Assembly (NCBI GenBank): GCA_934546985.1
Contig: CAKTEE010000002.1
Location: 124,001-188,000, forward strand
Direction of reading: 5' to 3'
DNA length: 64,000 nt
Source of the DNA: an uncultured Eubacteriales bacterium
GTDB lineage: Bacteria; Bacillota; Clostridia; Oscillospirales; Acutalibacteraceae
Below the pieces are notes generated by a model. It ran no database searches. It saw only the letters and a program-made list of their open reading frames with translations, and was not told the origin of the DNA. A program made the translations under genes and the position numbers. Positions 8,820 to 18,258 of this stretch are shown piece by piece (position 1 is the first letter of the stretch; the number at the start of each line of letters is the position of its first letter).

Positions 8820-9413
8820 ATGGCACAAGAAGAAAAAGTAAGCAAATTTCTTGAAGCAATTACCAAAGACGCTCTCCGCAGAAAAGAAAAAATACTCAAG
8901 GAAATTGACGATTTTAATAAGGAAGAACTGGAAAAAGCAGAAGATGAAGCTTTATCCGAAGCATATGCCTTAATTCAGGCGGAAATCTCCAATACACGCA
9001 GTGAACTCCGCAGGGAATACTGCCTTTTGGAAATGGAAAAACGAAAACAACTCTTCCAGCGCCGTTCTGAAATTACTGCTCAAGTATTTGAACGTGCTCA
9101 GGATATGCTAAAGGAATATGCTGCAGCAGACGAATATCATTCAGATTTTTTCAGAGATTTAAAGCAAGCTGCAGAACAGTTTTCTTCCGATAAAGCTATT
9201 ATCATGGTTCGGCCGCAGGATCTTCTGTTTGAAAACGAAATCAGAGCGCTTTTCTCAAATAACTGTACCATAGAAGAAGATAAAACGATTACTATCGGCG
9301 GATTTCGATTAAAAGACTTGCAGCATGGACTGCTGGCTGATAATACGCTGGATGTAAAGCTTGAACAGCAAAGGGATTGGTTTCTTGAAAATTCTGGCCT
9401 GTCCATCGCTTAA
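8820..9413 (+). CDS. ntpE: V-type ATP synthase subunit E
   Basis: This is the 197-residue peripheral-stalk subunit. The N-terminal half is a long charged coiled coil and the C-terminal half forms the globular head (IGGFRLKDLQHGLLADNTLD) typical of subunit E. The start is the ATG at 8820, set by GAGGTG at 8808-8813, which overlaps the end of subunit F. An earlier in-frame TTG inside subunit F lacks an RBS. It pairs with the G/H-like protein encoded first in the operon. Confidence 0.92.
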   Translation: MAQEEKVSKFLEAITKDALRRKEKILKEIDDFNKEELEKAEDEALSEAYALIQAEISNTRSELRREYCLLEMEKRKQLFQRRSEITAQVFERAQDMLKEYAAADEYHSDFFRDLKQAAEQFSSDKAIIMVRPQDLLFENEIRALFSNNCTIEEDKTITIGGFRLKDLQHGLLADNTLDVKLEQQRDWFLENSGLSIA

Positions 9414-9442
9414 TAAAACATTTAAAAGCCGAGGTGAGTTAA

Positions 9443-11206
9443 TTGGCTGAACAATATAAGATTTTTGGTATCAATGGACCGGTTGTTACAATTCAGGGGC
9501 CCACTGGTCTTTCTATGATGGAAATGGTATATATTGGAAATATTCGTCTGGTTGGCGAAGTGATTGGTATTAACAGTAAAATGACAACCATACAGGTTTA
9601 CGAAGAAACCTCCGGATTAAAGCCCGGCGAGCCCGTATTCCCTACCGGAAACCCTATGTGTGTAACATTGGGGCCCGGAATCATCAGCAATATCTTTGAC
9701 GGTATTGAACGCCCTCTTCTTACCATTGAAAAAGAAACTGGTGCATTCATTGGAAAGGGCTGTAATGTTGCAGCTTTAGATGAAAAAAAACTTTGGGATG
9801 TAAAAATTACGGTAAAACCCGGAGACACTGTAAAAGGCGGCAGTATTTATGCAGAAATACCAGAAACAGCTATTATTACACATAAGTGTCTGGTTCCTCC
9901 AAACATCAATGGAACGGTAACTGTCTGCAAAAAGGATGGGCAATACCGTATCAACGATGCCATTATTCGTATTAAGGATACACAAGGGCAGACGTATGAT
10001 TTAACGCTTGTGCAAAAATGGCCAATCCGTGTTCCGCGGCCGGTTCAAAAACGTCTGCCTGCCGACCGTCCGTTAATTACGGGACAAAGAATTATTGATA
10101 CACTGTTTCCTATTGCCAAAGGCGGATGTGCAGCAATTCCAGGAGGCTTCGGTACAGGTAAAACAATGACGCAGCACCAACTTGCAAAATGGTGCGACGC
10201 AGATATTATTGTATACGTTGGATGCGGTGAACGCGGCAATGAAATGACGCAGGTTCTGGAAGAATTTCAAGAACTGATTGACCCAAAATCCAACCGGCCG
10301 ATGACCGACCGTACAGTATTGATTGCAAACACTTCTAATATGCCGGTAGCCGCTCGTGAAGCTTCTATTTATACCGGCATAACATTAGCAGAATACTATC
10401 GCGATATGGGTTATCATACCGCCTTAATGGCAGACTCAACTTCCCGTTGGGCAGAGGCTCTGCGCGAAATTTCAGGCCGTTTGGAAGAAATGCCCGCAGA
10501 AGAAGGTTTTCCCGCCTATTTGCCGTCACGTTTGTCTGAATTCTATGAGCGTGCAGGTTATATGTCTACTCTATGCGGGAAAGAAGGTTCTGTTTCCGTA
10601 ATTGGTGCAGTATCTCCTCAGGGTTCTGATTTTTCAGAACCTGTCACGCAGAATACTAAACGTTTTACCCGCTGTTTTTGGGCGCTTGACAAAGCGTTGG
10701 CATATGCCCGTCATTATCCGGCAATTAACTGGACTACAAGCTACAGCGAATATGACCGCGATTTGGAACCGTGGTATAAAAAGAATCTTGGAACTGATTT
10801 TATCCATGCACGCACAGAGATTGCAACCATTTTACAAGAAGAAAATCAACTAATGGAAATTGTAAAGTTAATTGGTGCGGATGTTTTACCGGATGAACAA
10901 AAACTGATTATTGAAATTGCACGTGTCATCCGTATAGGATTTTTGCAGCAAAACGCTTTCCATACAGAGGATACTTATGTTCCGCTGGAAAAGCAATTGA
11001 AAATGATGCAAATTATTCTTCATCTATACCATATGTCATTAAGAGTAGTTGAAGCAAACATTCCAATCTCCAGCATAACAGAATCGGGGCTTTTTGATAA
11101 ACTTACGAAAATGAAATATGATATCCCCAATAATCAACTTGGAATGTTTGATGAATATGAGAAGCAAATAAATACAGCAATTACCGCAATTTTACAGAAT
11201 AAGTAA
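9443..11206 (+). CDS. ntpA: V-type ATP synthase catalytic subunit A
   Basis: This 587-residue catalytic ATPase subunit has a beta-barrel N-terminal domain (about 1-75), the non-homologous insert characteristic of A subunits (about 110-200), and a nucleotide-binding domain with Walker A GGFGTGKT near 233-240. The family usually has GPFG(A/S)GKT, so Pro is replaced by Gly here. The segment MADSTSRWAEALREISGRL is strongly conserved. The start is a TTG at 9443 behind GAGGTGAG. Subunit B follows after 26 bp. Confidence 0.98.
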   Translation: MAEQYKIFGINGPVVTIQGPTGLSMMEMVYIGNIRLVGEVIGINSKMTTIQVYEETSGLKPGEPVFPTGNPMCVTLGPGIISNIFDGIERPLLTIEKETGAFIGKGCNVAALDEKKLWDVKITVKPGDTVKGGSIYAEIPETAIITHKCLVPPNINGTVTVCKKDGQYRINDAIIRIKDTQGQTYDLTLVQKWPIRVPRPVQKRLPADRPLITGQRIIDTLFPIAKGGCAAIPGGFGTGKTMTQHQLAKWCDADIIVYVGCGERGNEMTQVLEEFQELIDPKSNRPMTDRTVLIANTSNMPVAAREASIYTGITLAEYYRDMGYHTALMADSTSRWAEALREISGRLEEMPAEEGFPAYLPSRLSEFYERAGYMSTLCGKEGSVSVIGAVSPQGSDFSEPVTQNTKRFTRCFWALDKALAYARHYPAINWTTSYSEYDRDLEPWYKKNLGTDFIHARTEIATILQEENQLMEIVKLIGADVLPDEQKLIIEIARVIRIGFLQQNAFHTEDTYVPLEKQLKMMQIILHLYHMSLRVVEANIPISSITESGLFDKLTKMKYDIPNNQLGMFDEYEKQINTAITAILQNK

Positions 11207-11232
11207 GCTTCATTACAAGGAGGCTAAGATTT

Positions 11233-12606
11233 ATGATATTAGAACACATTGGACTGGAAGAAATCAACGGTTCGCTTATCATTATGGATAATGTCGACAA
11301 CGCTTCCTTTGAAGAGATTGTAGAAATCCGCCTGAATGATGGAACACAGCGCATGGGACGAATCGTTCAAATTGAAGGCAAACGAGTCGTAATTCAGGTT
11401 TTTGAAGGTACACGCGGTATTTCTATGAGCAACAGTCAAATACGGCTTACAGGGCATACCATGCAGATTCCCCTTGCACCAGAAATATTAGGACGTATAT
11501 TTGATGGTGCAGGCCGGCCTATTGATGGCTTAGGGGACGTTTATCCCCGCGTGCGGCGGGATGTTAACGGTTCCCCTATCAATCCTGTTGCGCGTATCTA
11601 TCCGCAGAACTATATTAATACGGGGATTTCTTCTATTGACGGGTTAATTACATTAATCCGCGGTCAGAAGCTCCCTATTTTTTCCGGTTCGGGTATGAAA
11701 CATAATGAACTCGCTGTACAAATTGCCCGTCAGGCAAAAATCTCCGGTGATGAACCGTTTGCTATTGTATTTGCCGCTATGGGAGTAAAAAATGACGTTG
11801 CGGAATATTTTAAAAATTCTTTTGAAAGTTCCGGCGCCCTGCAAAGGGTTGTCATGTTCCAAAACCTTTCTAATGACCCGATTATTGAAAGAATCTTAAC
11901 TCCACGATGTGCGCTGACGGCGGCAGAATATCTTGCGTTTGACTGTAATATGCACGTCCTTGTTATTTTAACGGATATGACTTCTTATGCAGAAGCCTGC
12001 CGGGAATTTAGTTCTTCTAAAGGTGAAATTCCTGGCAGAAAAGGATTCCCCGGATATTTGTATTCCGATCTTGCGTCTTTATATGAACGTGCCGGTATGA
12101 TTAAAGGTAAAAATGGTTCTGTTACTCAAATCCCTATTCTCACCATGCCGAATGATGATATTACTCATCCGGTCCCTGACCTTACCGGCTATATTACAGA
12201 GGGACAGATTGTGCTTGACCGCACGTTGGATAATGCGGCCATTTATCCGCCCGTCAGCATCCTTCCTTCTCTGTCTCGTTTGATGAAAGATGGTATTGGC
12301 AAAGGATTTACCCGCGAAGATCATCAAGCTCTCGCGAACCAGTTGTTTGCATCCTACGCGAAAGTACAGGATGCAAAGGCACTTGCCTCTGTTATTGGCG
12401 AGGATGAACTTTCAGACAACGACAAACGCTTACTTGCGTTTGGAAAATTGTTTGAAGAACAATTTATCCGTCAAAGGTTTGATGAAAACCGTTCTATGGA
12501 TTTTACACTAGATTTGGGATGGAAACTGCTTTCCACTCTTCCGCGTGAAGAATTAGATCGTGTAGATGATAAAACTCTTGATATTTATTATAAACCACAG
12601 CAATAA
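11233..12606 (+). CDS. ntpB: V-type ATP synthase regulatory subunit B
   Basis: This 457-residue partner of subunit A in the A3B3 head has the expected layout: beta-barrel, then a RecA-like fold in which the P-loop is replaced by FSGSGMKHNELA, so it binds but does not hydrolyse nucleotide. Other signatures are MTSYAEACREFSSSKGEIPG and GYLYSDLASLYERAG. The RBS is AGGAGG. The length is normal for the family. It is followed by subunit D. Confidence 0.97.
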   Translation: MILEHIGLEEINGSLIIMDNVDNASFEEIVEIRLNDGTQRMGRIVQIEGKRVVIQVFEGTRGISMSNSQIRLTGHTMQIPLAPEILGRIFDGAGRPIDGLGDVYPRVRRDVNGSPINPVARIYPQNYINTGISSIDGLITLIRGQKLPIFSGSGMKHNELAVQIARQAKISGDEPFAIVFAAMGVKNDVAEYFKNSFESSGALQRVVMFQNLSNDPIIERILTPRCALTAAEYLAFDCNMHVLVILTDMTSYAEACREFSSSKGEIPGRKGFPGYLYSDLASLYERAGMIKGKNGSVTQIPILTMPNDDITHPVPDLTGYITEGQIVLDRTLDNAAIYPPVSILPSLSRLMKDGIGKGFTREDHQALANQLFASYAKVQDAKALASVIGEDELSDNDKRLLAFGKLFEEQFIRQRFDENRSMDFTLDLGWKLLSTLPREELDRVDDKTLDIYYKPQQ

Positions 12607-12640
12607 AGTTAGATCTCAAAAGGTTAGAAGGTGAAAACCT

Positions 12641-13255
12641 ATGGCACAACAGATATTTCCTACCAAAGGTAATCTTATCAACACAAAAAAATCATTGGAT
12701 TTGGCGAGGCTTGGCTTTGATTTGCTGGACAGAAAACGTAATATTCTGATTCGTGAAATGATGGCATTAATTGATAAAGCTGCCGATATACAGAAAAAAA
12801 TCGACAATACGTACAGTGAAGCTTACTTAGCGTTACAAAAAGCAAATATTACACTTGGTATTTGTGATGAACTTGCCAAAAGCGTACCTGTAGAAACCGG
12901 TTTGTCTATTCAATCCCGCAGTGTAATGGGCGTTGAAATACCAACTGTAACATTAAATGCCTCCCCGATTGAACTGCATTTCGGTATTACTGACTCTAAT
13001 GCTTTGCTTGATGAAGCCTATTTGAAATTTGATAAGGTAAAACATTTGACAGCAGAACTTGCAGAAATAGAAAACAGTGTTTACCGGCTTGCGTCAGCTA
13101 TCCGCAAAACACAAAAACGTGCCAATGCCCTCAAAAATATTATGATTCCGCGCTTTGAATATAATGTGAAATTTATCACAGACGCATTAGCTGAAAAAGA
13201 GAGAGAAGATTTTTCCCGTCAAAAAATTATTAAACTGCAGAAAAACGATAAATAA
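12641..13255 (+). CDS. ntpD: V-type ATP synthase subunit D
   Basis: This 204-residue central-rotor subunit has the paired long helices of the family: the N-terminal helix starts IFPTKGNLINTKKSLDLARL and the C-terminal helix contains TQKRANALKNIMIPRFE. It is the last gene of the operon and ends 8 bp before a strong terminator. The start ATG follows AGAAGGTG. Confidence 0.96.
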   Translation: MAQQIFPTKGNLINTKKSLDLARLGFDLLDRKRNILIREMMALIDKAADIQKKIDNTYSEAYLALQKANITLGICDELAKSVPVETGLSIQSRSVMGVEIPTVTLNASPIELHFGITDSNALLDEAYLKFDKVKHLTAELAEIENSVYRLASAIRKTQKRANALKNIMIPRFEYNVKFITDALAEKEREDFSRQKIIKLQKNDK

Positions 13256-13262
13256 TCTTTTT

Positions 13263-13304
13263 ATAAACAGATATCGCTTTATTTAGAGATATCTGTTTAT
13301 TTTT
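13263..13304 (+). terminator. Intrinsic terminator of the V-ATPase operon
   Basis: A perfect 13-bp stem, ATAAACAGATATC (13263-13275) with GATATCTGTTTAT (13288-13300), has a 12-nt loop and is followed by TTTT. It begins 8 bp after the ntpD stop. Confidence 0.85.
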
Positions 13305-13363
13305 AATAAATTTTTAGAACTAATAAAGATACATTGTAATTGAATGACAAGGAAAAAATACTG

Positions 13364-13746
13364 ATGAACAAACAAGAAGCAGAAAGATTGGCGGGCCTAT
13401 TGTAAATGAGATTGTAAACTGTATATCTGAAAAACGCTATGCAGATATTGGAAAATATGTCGAATTTGAAGGCATATCTTTGTCGGAGTTTACAGAACTA
13501 ATCGAGAGTTTCTTGGAGCTTAACGAGCTGCCTTATATGAATCGGGTTGAGGTTCCATGCACTTTCACTCCCCAGTATGAATATTATCAGTTTTCCTGTA
13601 TCATGTATAGTGATGGAAACGGCTTTCATGCAGTTTATAATTTGACAACAGACGGAGATTTAAATGATTTGACTTTGCAGATGAATTTTCTGCTTATGGA
13701 ATCGAGCGCATTAACCGCCAAGGTTTTAGATATGCATGTGATATGA
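13364..13746 (+). pseudogene. Unrecognised small protein gene interrupted by a one-base frameshift
   Basis: An ATG at 13364, with AAGGAA upstream, opens MNKQEAERLAG and then reaches a stop at 13403-13405. From about 13393 a second frame (-1 relative to the first) continues as GPIVNEIVNCISEKRY and runs open to the stop at 13746. Adding one G to GCGGGCC (13391-13397) would restore one product of about 127 residues. The downstream part alone could start at a TTG (13480) for 88 residues but would lose the first helix. I do not recognise the family; the acidic alpha+beta composition would fit an NTF2-like or immunity-type fold, which is speculation. It could be a true pseudogene, programmed frameshifting or a sequence error. 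Confidence 0.55.
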
Positions 13747-13887
13747 GATATTTTAGTTTCCGGAGCCGTTAAGTTAGTACAACTGCTGTAAACATATCTA
13801 AGATATACATTCTTTGCACATTTGGAACACTTTTCCCGAAAAGTTAATAAATTGCTTTTTCTAAAGATTTTTTTGCTGTTAGATAGC

Positions 13888-13930
13888 AAAAGCCGCCGAA
13901 AACGATGAAACATCATTTTCGGCGGCTTTT
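13888..13930. terminator. Bidirectional terminator
   Basis: AAAAGCCGCCGAAAA (13888-13902) pairs with TTTTCGGCGGCTTTT (13916-13930), with further pairing of GATG/CATC inside. T-tracts lie on both strands. It serves the frameshifted gene on the plus strand and the GH19 chitinase gene on the minus strand. Confidence 0.85.
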
Positions 13931-13956
13931 AAAAATTTCAAAAAGTTTTATTTGTA

Positions 13957-15747
13957 TTAAGATGCAGAAGAAGCCGTTTGCGTAAATGTAGTCATACCTA
14001 CTGTATCGCAATGTTCGCCGGTAATATCAGCGCCCATTTTTGCAGCGAACAATCTGTAATATCTTGCCCTTCTTGCAACAGCGCCTGCACCCGTTTCAGA
14101 CTGTCCTGCTTCATTATTAATAATAATGATTGTAAGACCAAAATTACCATTATAAGAAGCATTCGGCGCGCCTTCTTTAGGCTCCCAAATACCGGTAATT
14201 ACCTGATGGCAGGATGGCTTTGGCGGCTGCGGAGTCATCCAGAACCAAATACCTGTCATAAATCCAAGAACACCGTCTTTTTCAAGCATATCCGGATCAT
14301 TCAGCAAAATCGAACTGTCGCCAAAAAGGACATCTGAACACAAACCATAGTTATAGTTATAGGATAACTGGATTGGACCTCTGCCGTGATAACTCTTGCC
14401 TGCAACCGGAAGGTAATTCGTACCGGTGCTCTGAACATAACCAATTTGGTCACTACCGATAAAACCAACTTCTTCGTTAAAATAAAGACCTGTTAAATTA
14501 TCACTAACCTGACCGTCAACAGATCCGCCGCCGGTTTCATGTGAAATGTTTGCAAGGAAACCTGCAAGTTCACGCTTACGGGTGTTTAAATCGCCAGTGG
14601 CAAGGAATGAACCGTAATCGCAAATAGCTGTGCAATGCTCTTTTGAGGACTCAAGATAATCTGCACCAAACTCTTTATCAGAGTAAACCAGTTTTTGTTC
14701 TTTCGTTTCTTTATCCAGCCTGATAATGCGGTAACACCATTCCGCACCTTCATACCATTCAACTTTGATAATCGTTCCTGCCAATTTATGAACTGCTTCT
14801 TTCAGATTATCGTAGGAATAATAATCCGGTAATTCATCTGGATTTGGATAGTAAGACTTTGTTGCAGGATTTTCTTTCCAAAGCGGAGAACCGAATCTGT
14901 ATGGGAACAGTTCCTCATAATAACTTTGCGGGATAAGCTCATCCAAACGGTTTGCAGATGCTTCTGGAGAATATTCAGGGTTAATGCCGCCAAACAAAGT
15001 ATTTACTTCATCATCCGTAAGGATTCTGTTAATTTCAGACTCTGCACTCGGCTTTTTATAATTATCTTCACTTTCAGGAACAGTCCACTCTGCATCGCCG
15101 ACCAAAACCCAACAGTTTTTAGAATCTGTGCTTGTTGGGGAAATGCCCGCTTCCATATACCATTTATTGTAGTATATTTTTCCATAATAATAAACATATG
15201 TATTTGGAGTTGCATAGTTTTTATAATCCTGCCAGAAAGGATACGGCGGATCAATTTTTTCTGTTCCGGTTGTGGTTGTAGTACTGCCGCTTGTTGTATC
15301 CGATGTAGTGCCGCCGCCTGCAACAGCATCATCCAGTTCCTTCTGGTTTTTATAGACTGTGAATTTTATTGTGCCTACAGCAGAAGAATACCCCAGATAA
15401 TTGCCCGCATAAACAGTCTTTGTTGTTTCGCCAAAGGACTGCACTGGCTTTTTAATAGTCCATACACGCTCATTGTTGGAGTCTATGTAGTCTTTAAAAC
15501 CACTGTCAATGTTGGACATAGAATAAGTACTTCCGTCTACATTCGTTATTTTAATTTTTGTAATCTGCGTATTTGTTTTTACAACGAATGTAGCTTGTTG
15601 GTTAACAACCAGCTTGTCCGGCGTTGCAGCAGCATAGGTAACACCGGGCATTGACAATAGGCTTGCTGCCATAACCGTTGTGAACGAGATAACAAAAATC
15701 ACAGCGGCAAGCAACGCTGCCAATGTTTTTTTGCTCATTTTTTTCAT
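13957..15747 (-). CDS. Secreted GH19 chitinase with chitin-binding module
   Basis: This 596-residue secreted enzyme should hydrolyse chitin by an inverting mechanism. It has a signal peptide (about 1-40), an Ig-like N-terminal domain (about 40-140), a Thr/Ser-rich linker, a CBM5/12-type chitin-binding domain (about 165-215, aromatic motif GKIYYNKWY) and a GH19 catalytic domain (about 355-585). The first catalytic Glu is in ANISHETGGG (about residue 402), a second acidic pair follows in LYFNEEVG, and the hallmark YHGRGPIQLSYNYNYG is intact. The RBS is GGGGG. GH19 enzymes are mainly known from plants and actinobacteria, so acquisition by transfer is possible. A GH18 chitinase lies 2.5 kb away on the other strand. 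Confidence 0.9.
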   Translation of the reverse strand: MKKMSKKTLAALLAAVIFVISFTTVMAASLLSMPGVTYAAATPDKLVVNQQATFVVKTNTQITKIKITNVDGSTYSMSNIDSGFKDYIDSNNERVWTIKKPVQSFGETTKTVYAGNYLGYSSAVGTIKFTVYKNQKELDDAVAGGGTTSDTTSGSTTTTTGTEKIDPPYPFWQDYKNYATPNTYVYYYGKIYYNKWYMEAGISPTSTDSKNCWVLVGDAEWTVPESEDNYKKPSAESEINRILTDDEVNTLFGGINPEYSPEASANRLDELIPQSYYEELFPYRFGSPLWKENPATKSYYPNPDELPDYYSYDNLKEAVHKLAGTIIKVEWYEGAEWCYRIIRLDKETKEQKLVYSDKEFGADYLESSKEHCTAICDYGSFLATGDLNTRKRELAGFLANISHETGGGSVDGQVSDNLTGLYFNEEVGFIGSDQIGYVQSTGTNYLPVAGKSYHGRGPIQLSYNYNYGLCSDVLFGDSSILLNDPDMLEKDGVLGFMTGIWFWMTPQPPKPSCHQVITGIWEPKEGAPNASYNGNFGLTIIIINNEAGQSETGAGAVARRARYYRLFAAKMGADITGEHCDTVGMTTFTQTASSAS

Positions 15748-15949
15748 GAAACATCCCCCTGTTAATCAAAGTAGTCTCAATATACCAATAATTATATTAT
15801 ATAAAATATAACACACTGGAAACAGAGGTATATTATGCTATTTTTATTAAACTTTTGTCAATGTTTAAAGAAATACATATCATTTTACGAATTGATCATC
15901 TATAATGGTTATAATATAATGAAAGAAAAGATAATAAAGGGATGAAAAC

Positions 15950-16984
15950 ATGAAAATTGCATTTTACGACACTAAGCCCTATGATAAAATCTGGTTTGAT
16001 CCGCTTGCAGAACAGTATGGATATAAAATTAAATACTTTGAATACCGCCTTAACCCTGATACGGCAATCCTTGCAAAAGGCTTTGATGCGGTGTGTGTGT
16101 TTGTTAATGATACTGTTAATAAAGAGGTAATCGATATTTTATATGAATCAGGTGTACGTGCTATTTTACTGCGCTGCTCCGGTTACAACAACGTGGATTT
16201 TAAAGCGGCCTATCAAAAAATTCATATTATCCGCGTACCGAGTTATTCGCCATATGCTGTTGCAGAACATGCAGTCGCACTTTTGCTTACTGTTAACCGA
16301 AAAACGCATAAAGCATATGCACGAACGCGTGATTTTAATTTTAGTATTAACGGGCTCATGGGAACAGATCTGCATAACAAAACGGCCGGAATTATCGGAA
16401 CTGGAAAAATCGGACAGATTATGATTCAAATACTGCGCGGGTTTGGTATGAAAATCATCGCATACGACCCTTACCCTGTACCGGACGCAGATTTTGATTA
16501 TGTTCCTTTGGATGAAATTATGGAAAAATCCGATGTCATTTCCCTGCATTGCCCTCTCACAAAAGAAACCGCTCATATCATAAACAAAAATACAATCAGC
16601 AAAATGAAACCAACCGTTATTATTATCAACACTTCGCGCGGGGCGTTAATTCATACCGGAGATCTGATTGAAGGGCTGAAGGAACGTAAAATAGGCGCGG
16701 TTGCTCTGGACGTCTATGAAGAAGAAGACGAATTCTTTTTTGAAGATAAATCTCAGGACATTGTTGATAATGAAGAACTTGTTTTGCTGACGGCATTTCC
16801 GAATGTTTTAATCACATCACATCAGGCTTTTTTCACGAGAGAAGCTATGCAGGCTATTGCAATGGTCACCATGGAAAACATGTATGCATTTGCAAATAAT
16901 GAGTTCCTGAAAAATGAAATATGTTATCAGTGCTTGAAAAAAGGCTCCTGCAAAAGAGAAAAAAACAGAAAAAATTGTTTTTAA
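15950..16984 (+). CDS. D-lactate dehydrogenase (D-2-hydroxyacid dehydrogenase family)
   Basis: This 344-residue NAD-dependent enzyme most likely reduces pyruvate to D-lactate. The Rossmann motif GTGKIG is near residue 147. The catalytic residues are all seen: Arg in INTSRGALIH, Glu in LDVYEEEDE and His in ITSHQAFFT. The C terminus has a Cys/Lys-rich tail (CYQCLKKGSCKREK), as in other clostridial D-LDH proteins. The start at 15950 follows AAAGGG. It stands alone between the GH19 chitinase gene (divergent) and its own terminator. A related 2-hydroxyacid specificity is possible, but the N terminus MKIAFYDTKPYD favours D-LDH. Confidence 0.88.
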   Translation: MKIAFYDTKPYDKIWFDPLAEQYGYKIKYFEYRLNPDTAILAKGFDAVCVFVNDTVNKEVIDILYESGVRAILLRCSGYNNVDFKAAYQKIHIIRVPSYSPYAVAEHAVALLLTVNRKTHKAYARTRDFNFSINGLMGTDLHNKTAGIIGTGKIGQIMIQILRGFGMKIIAYDPYPVPDADFDYVPLDEIMEKSDVISLHCPLTKETAHIINKNTISKMKPTVIIINTSRGALIHTGDLIEGLKERKIGAVALDVYEEEDEFFFEDKSQDIVDNEELVLLTAFPNVLITSHQAFFTREAMQAIAMVTMENMYAFANNEFLKNEICYQCLKKGSCKREKNRKNCF

Positions 16985-16991
16985 TATCACT

Positions 16992-17043
16992 GCCCTACTT
17001 GCAGAAATATTGTTTTACGATTTATGCAAGAGGGCTTTTACTT
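16992..17043 (+). terminator. Terminator of the D-lactate dehydrogenase gene
   Basis: GCCCTACTTGCA (16992-17003) pairs with TGCAAGAGGGC (17025-17035), with one bulged A and a 21-nt loop, followed by TTTTACTTTT. Confidence 0.75.
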
Positions 17044-17130
17044 TTATAAAAGTAATGGTAAGGAACATCTTCGCTTATCCTGCATAAAATTTTATTAGAC
17101 AAACAATATGCTCTAAAAAGAGGTTTTGGT

Positions 17131-18086
17131 ATGAGAAGATGTGTACCACTGGAACCAGAAGCAGAAGCGATTTGCAATACAAGCGCTAAACCACCGCTGA
17201 TTTTCCAACTTCCCCGGCAGAAGGACGTGAAATTTTAGAAAGATTGCAGGATTCTCCCGTTTATAAATATCCCGCAGATATTTCCCATATACAAGCAAAT
17301 ACAGGCGCATGGGGGATAATTTCCGTATATCTCATTGCTCCAAAAAATTGTGAAAATATAAAAAATATTATTTTTTATATTCATGGAGCAGGCTGGGTAT
17401 TCGGCAGTTATCATACTCACGAAAAACTTGTGCGTGAACTTGCCGCAAGAACCAGTTCGCTTGTCATTTTTCCTGAATACAGCCGTGCGCCGGAAGCGCA
17501 GTTTCCTGCCGCATTAGAACAATGTTATCAAATTTTATGCTCTCTGCCTGAATTACTGCATGAACACTACCCGGATATTGATTTAACGCCTCTGACGGTT
17601 GCCGGAGACAGTGTCGGAGGTAACATAGCCATAGCAATGACAATTATGGCAAAATACCGGCATGGGCCAAAAATCCAAAAACAACTGCTCTATTATCCCG
17701 TCACCAATGCATGTTTCAATACATCGTCCTATTATAAATTTGCATCAAATTACTATTTGTACCGTTCAGGAATGATTTGGTTTTGGAACAATTATACACC
17801 ATTGCAAAAAGCACGGGAGCAAATTATCGCTTCCCCTTTACGTGCACATACGCATCAGCTTTGCGGTTTGCCAAAAGCACTAATCATTAATGGAGAAGCA
17901 GATGTTTTACGTGATGAGGGTGAGGCATATGCCCAAAAACTTCGATTGGCTGGTGTTGACGTAACTGCCGTAAGAATCCAAGGCATTATCCACGATTTTG
18001 TAATGTTAAACGCTTTAGATCAAACGGCCGCCTGCCGTGCCGCCATGGATTTATCTACAGATTGGATTAACCGTAATAATAAATAG
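17131..18086 (+). pseudogene. Alpha/beta hydrolase (HSL-type esterase) with a frameshift near its 5' end
   Basis: An ATG at 17131 with AAAGAGG upstream opens MRRCVPLEPEAEAICN but this frame stops at 17239. A second frame takes over at the CCCC run (17212-17215) as PAEGREILERLQD and stays open to 18086. One extra C would fuse them into an HSL-family esterase of about 318 residues. The catalytic body is intact: oxyanion motif HGAGW, nucleophile GDSVGG, Asp in GEADVLRDEG and His in IIHDFVM. A TTG at 17244 could start a shortened 280-residue form lacking about 37 N-terminal residues, but no good RBS precedes it. The substrate is unknown. The change may be real decay, phase variation in a short C tract or a sequence error. 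Confidence 0.7.
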
Positions 18087-18258
18087 AAATCACATAACCA
18101 AAAGTCTGATTGTTATATATTTCATACTATATCTTTTTATAATTTTATAAAAATAAATTAGCCAATAACAGACAAAAATTATTAAGATTCTTCCTGTAAA
18201 TTCCATATTTTTTACGATACAATGAATAAAAGATTGTTATTTATAAGGAGGAATCTGC

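Noticed and set aside
14926..15654. A 242-codon open frame on the plus strand inside the GH19 chitinase gene
   Set aside because: It is antisense to a gene with clear catalytic motifs, has no RBS and has a low-complexity composition typical of a shadow frame.
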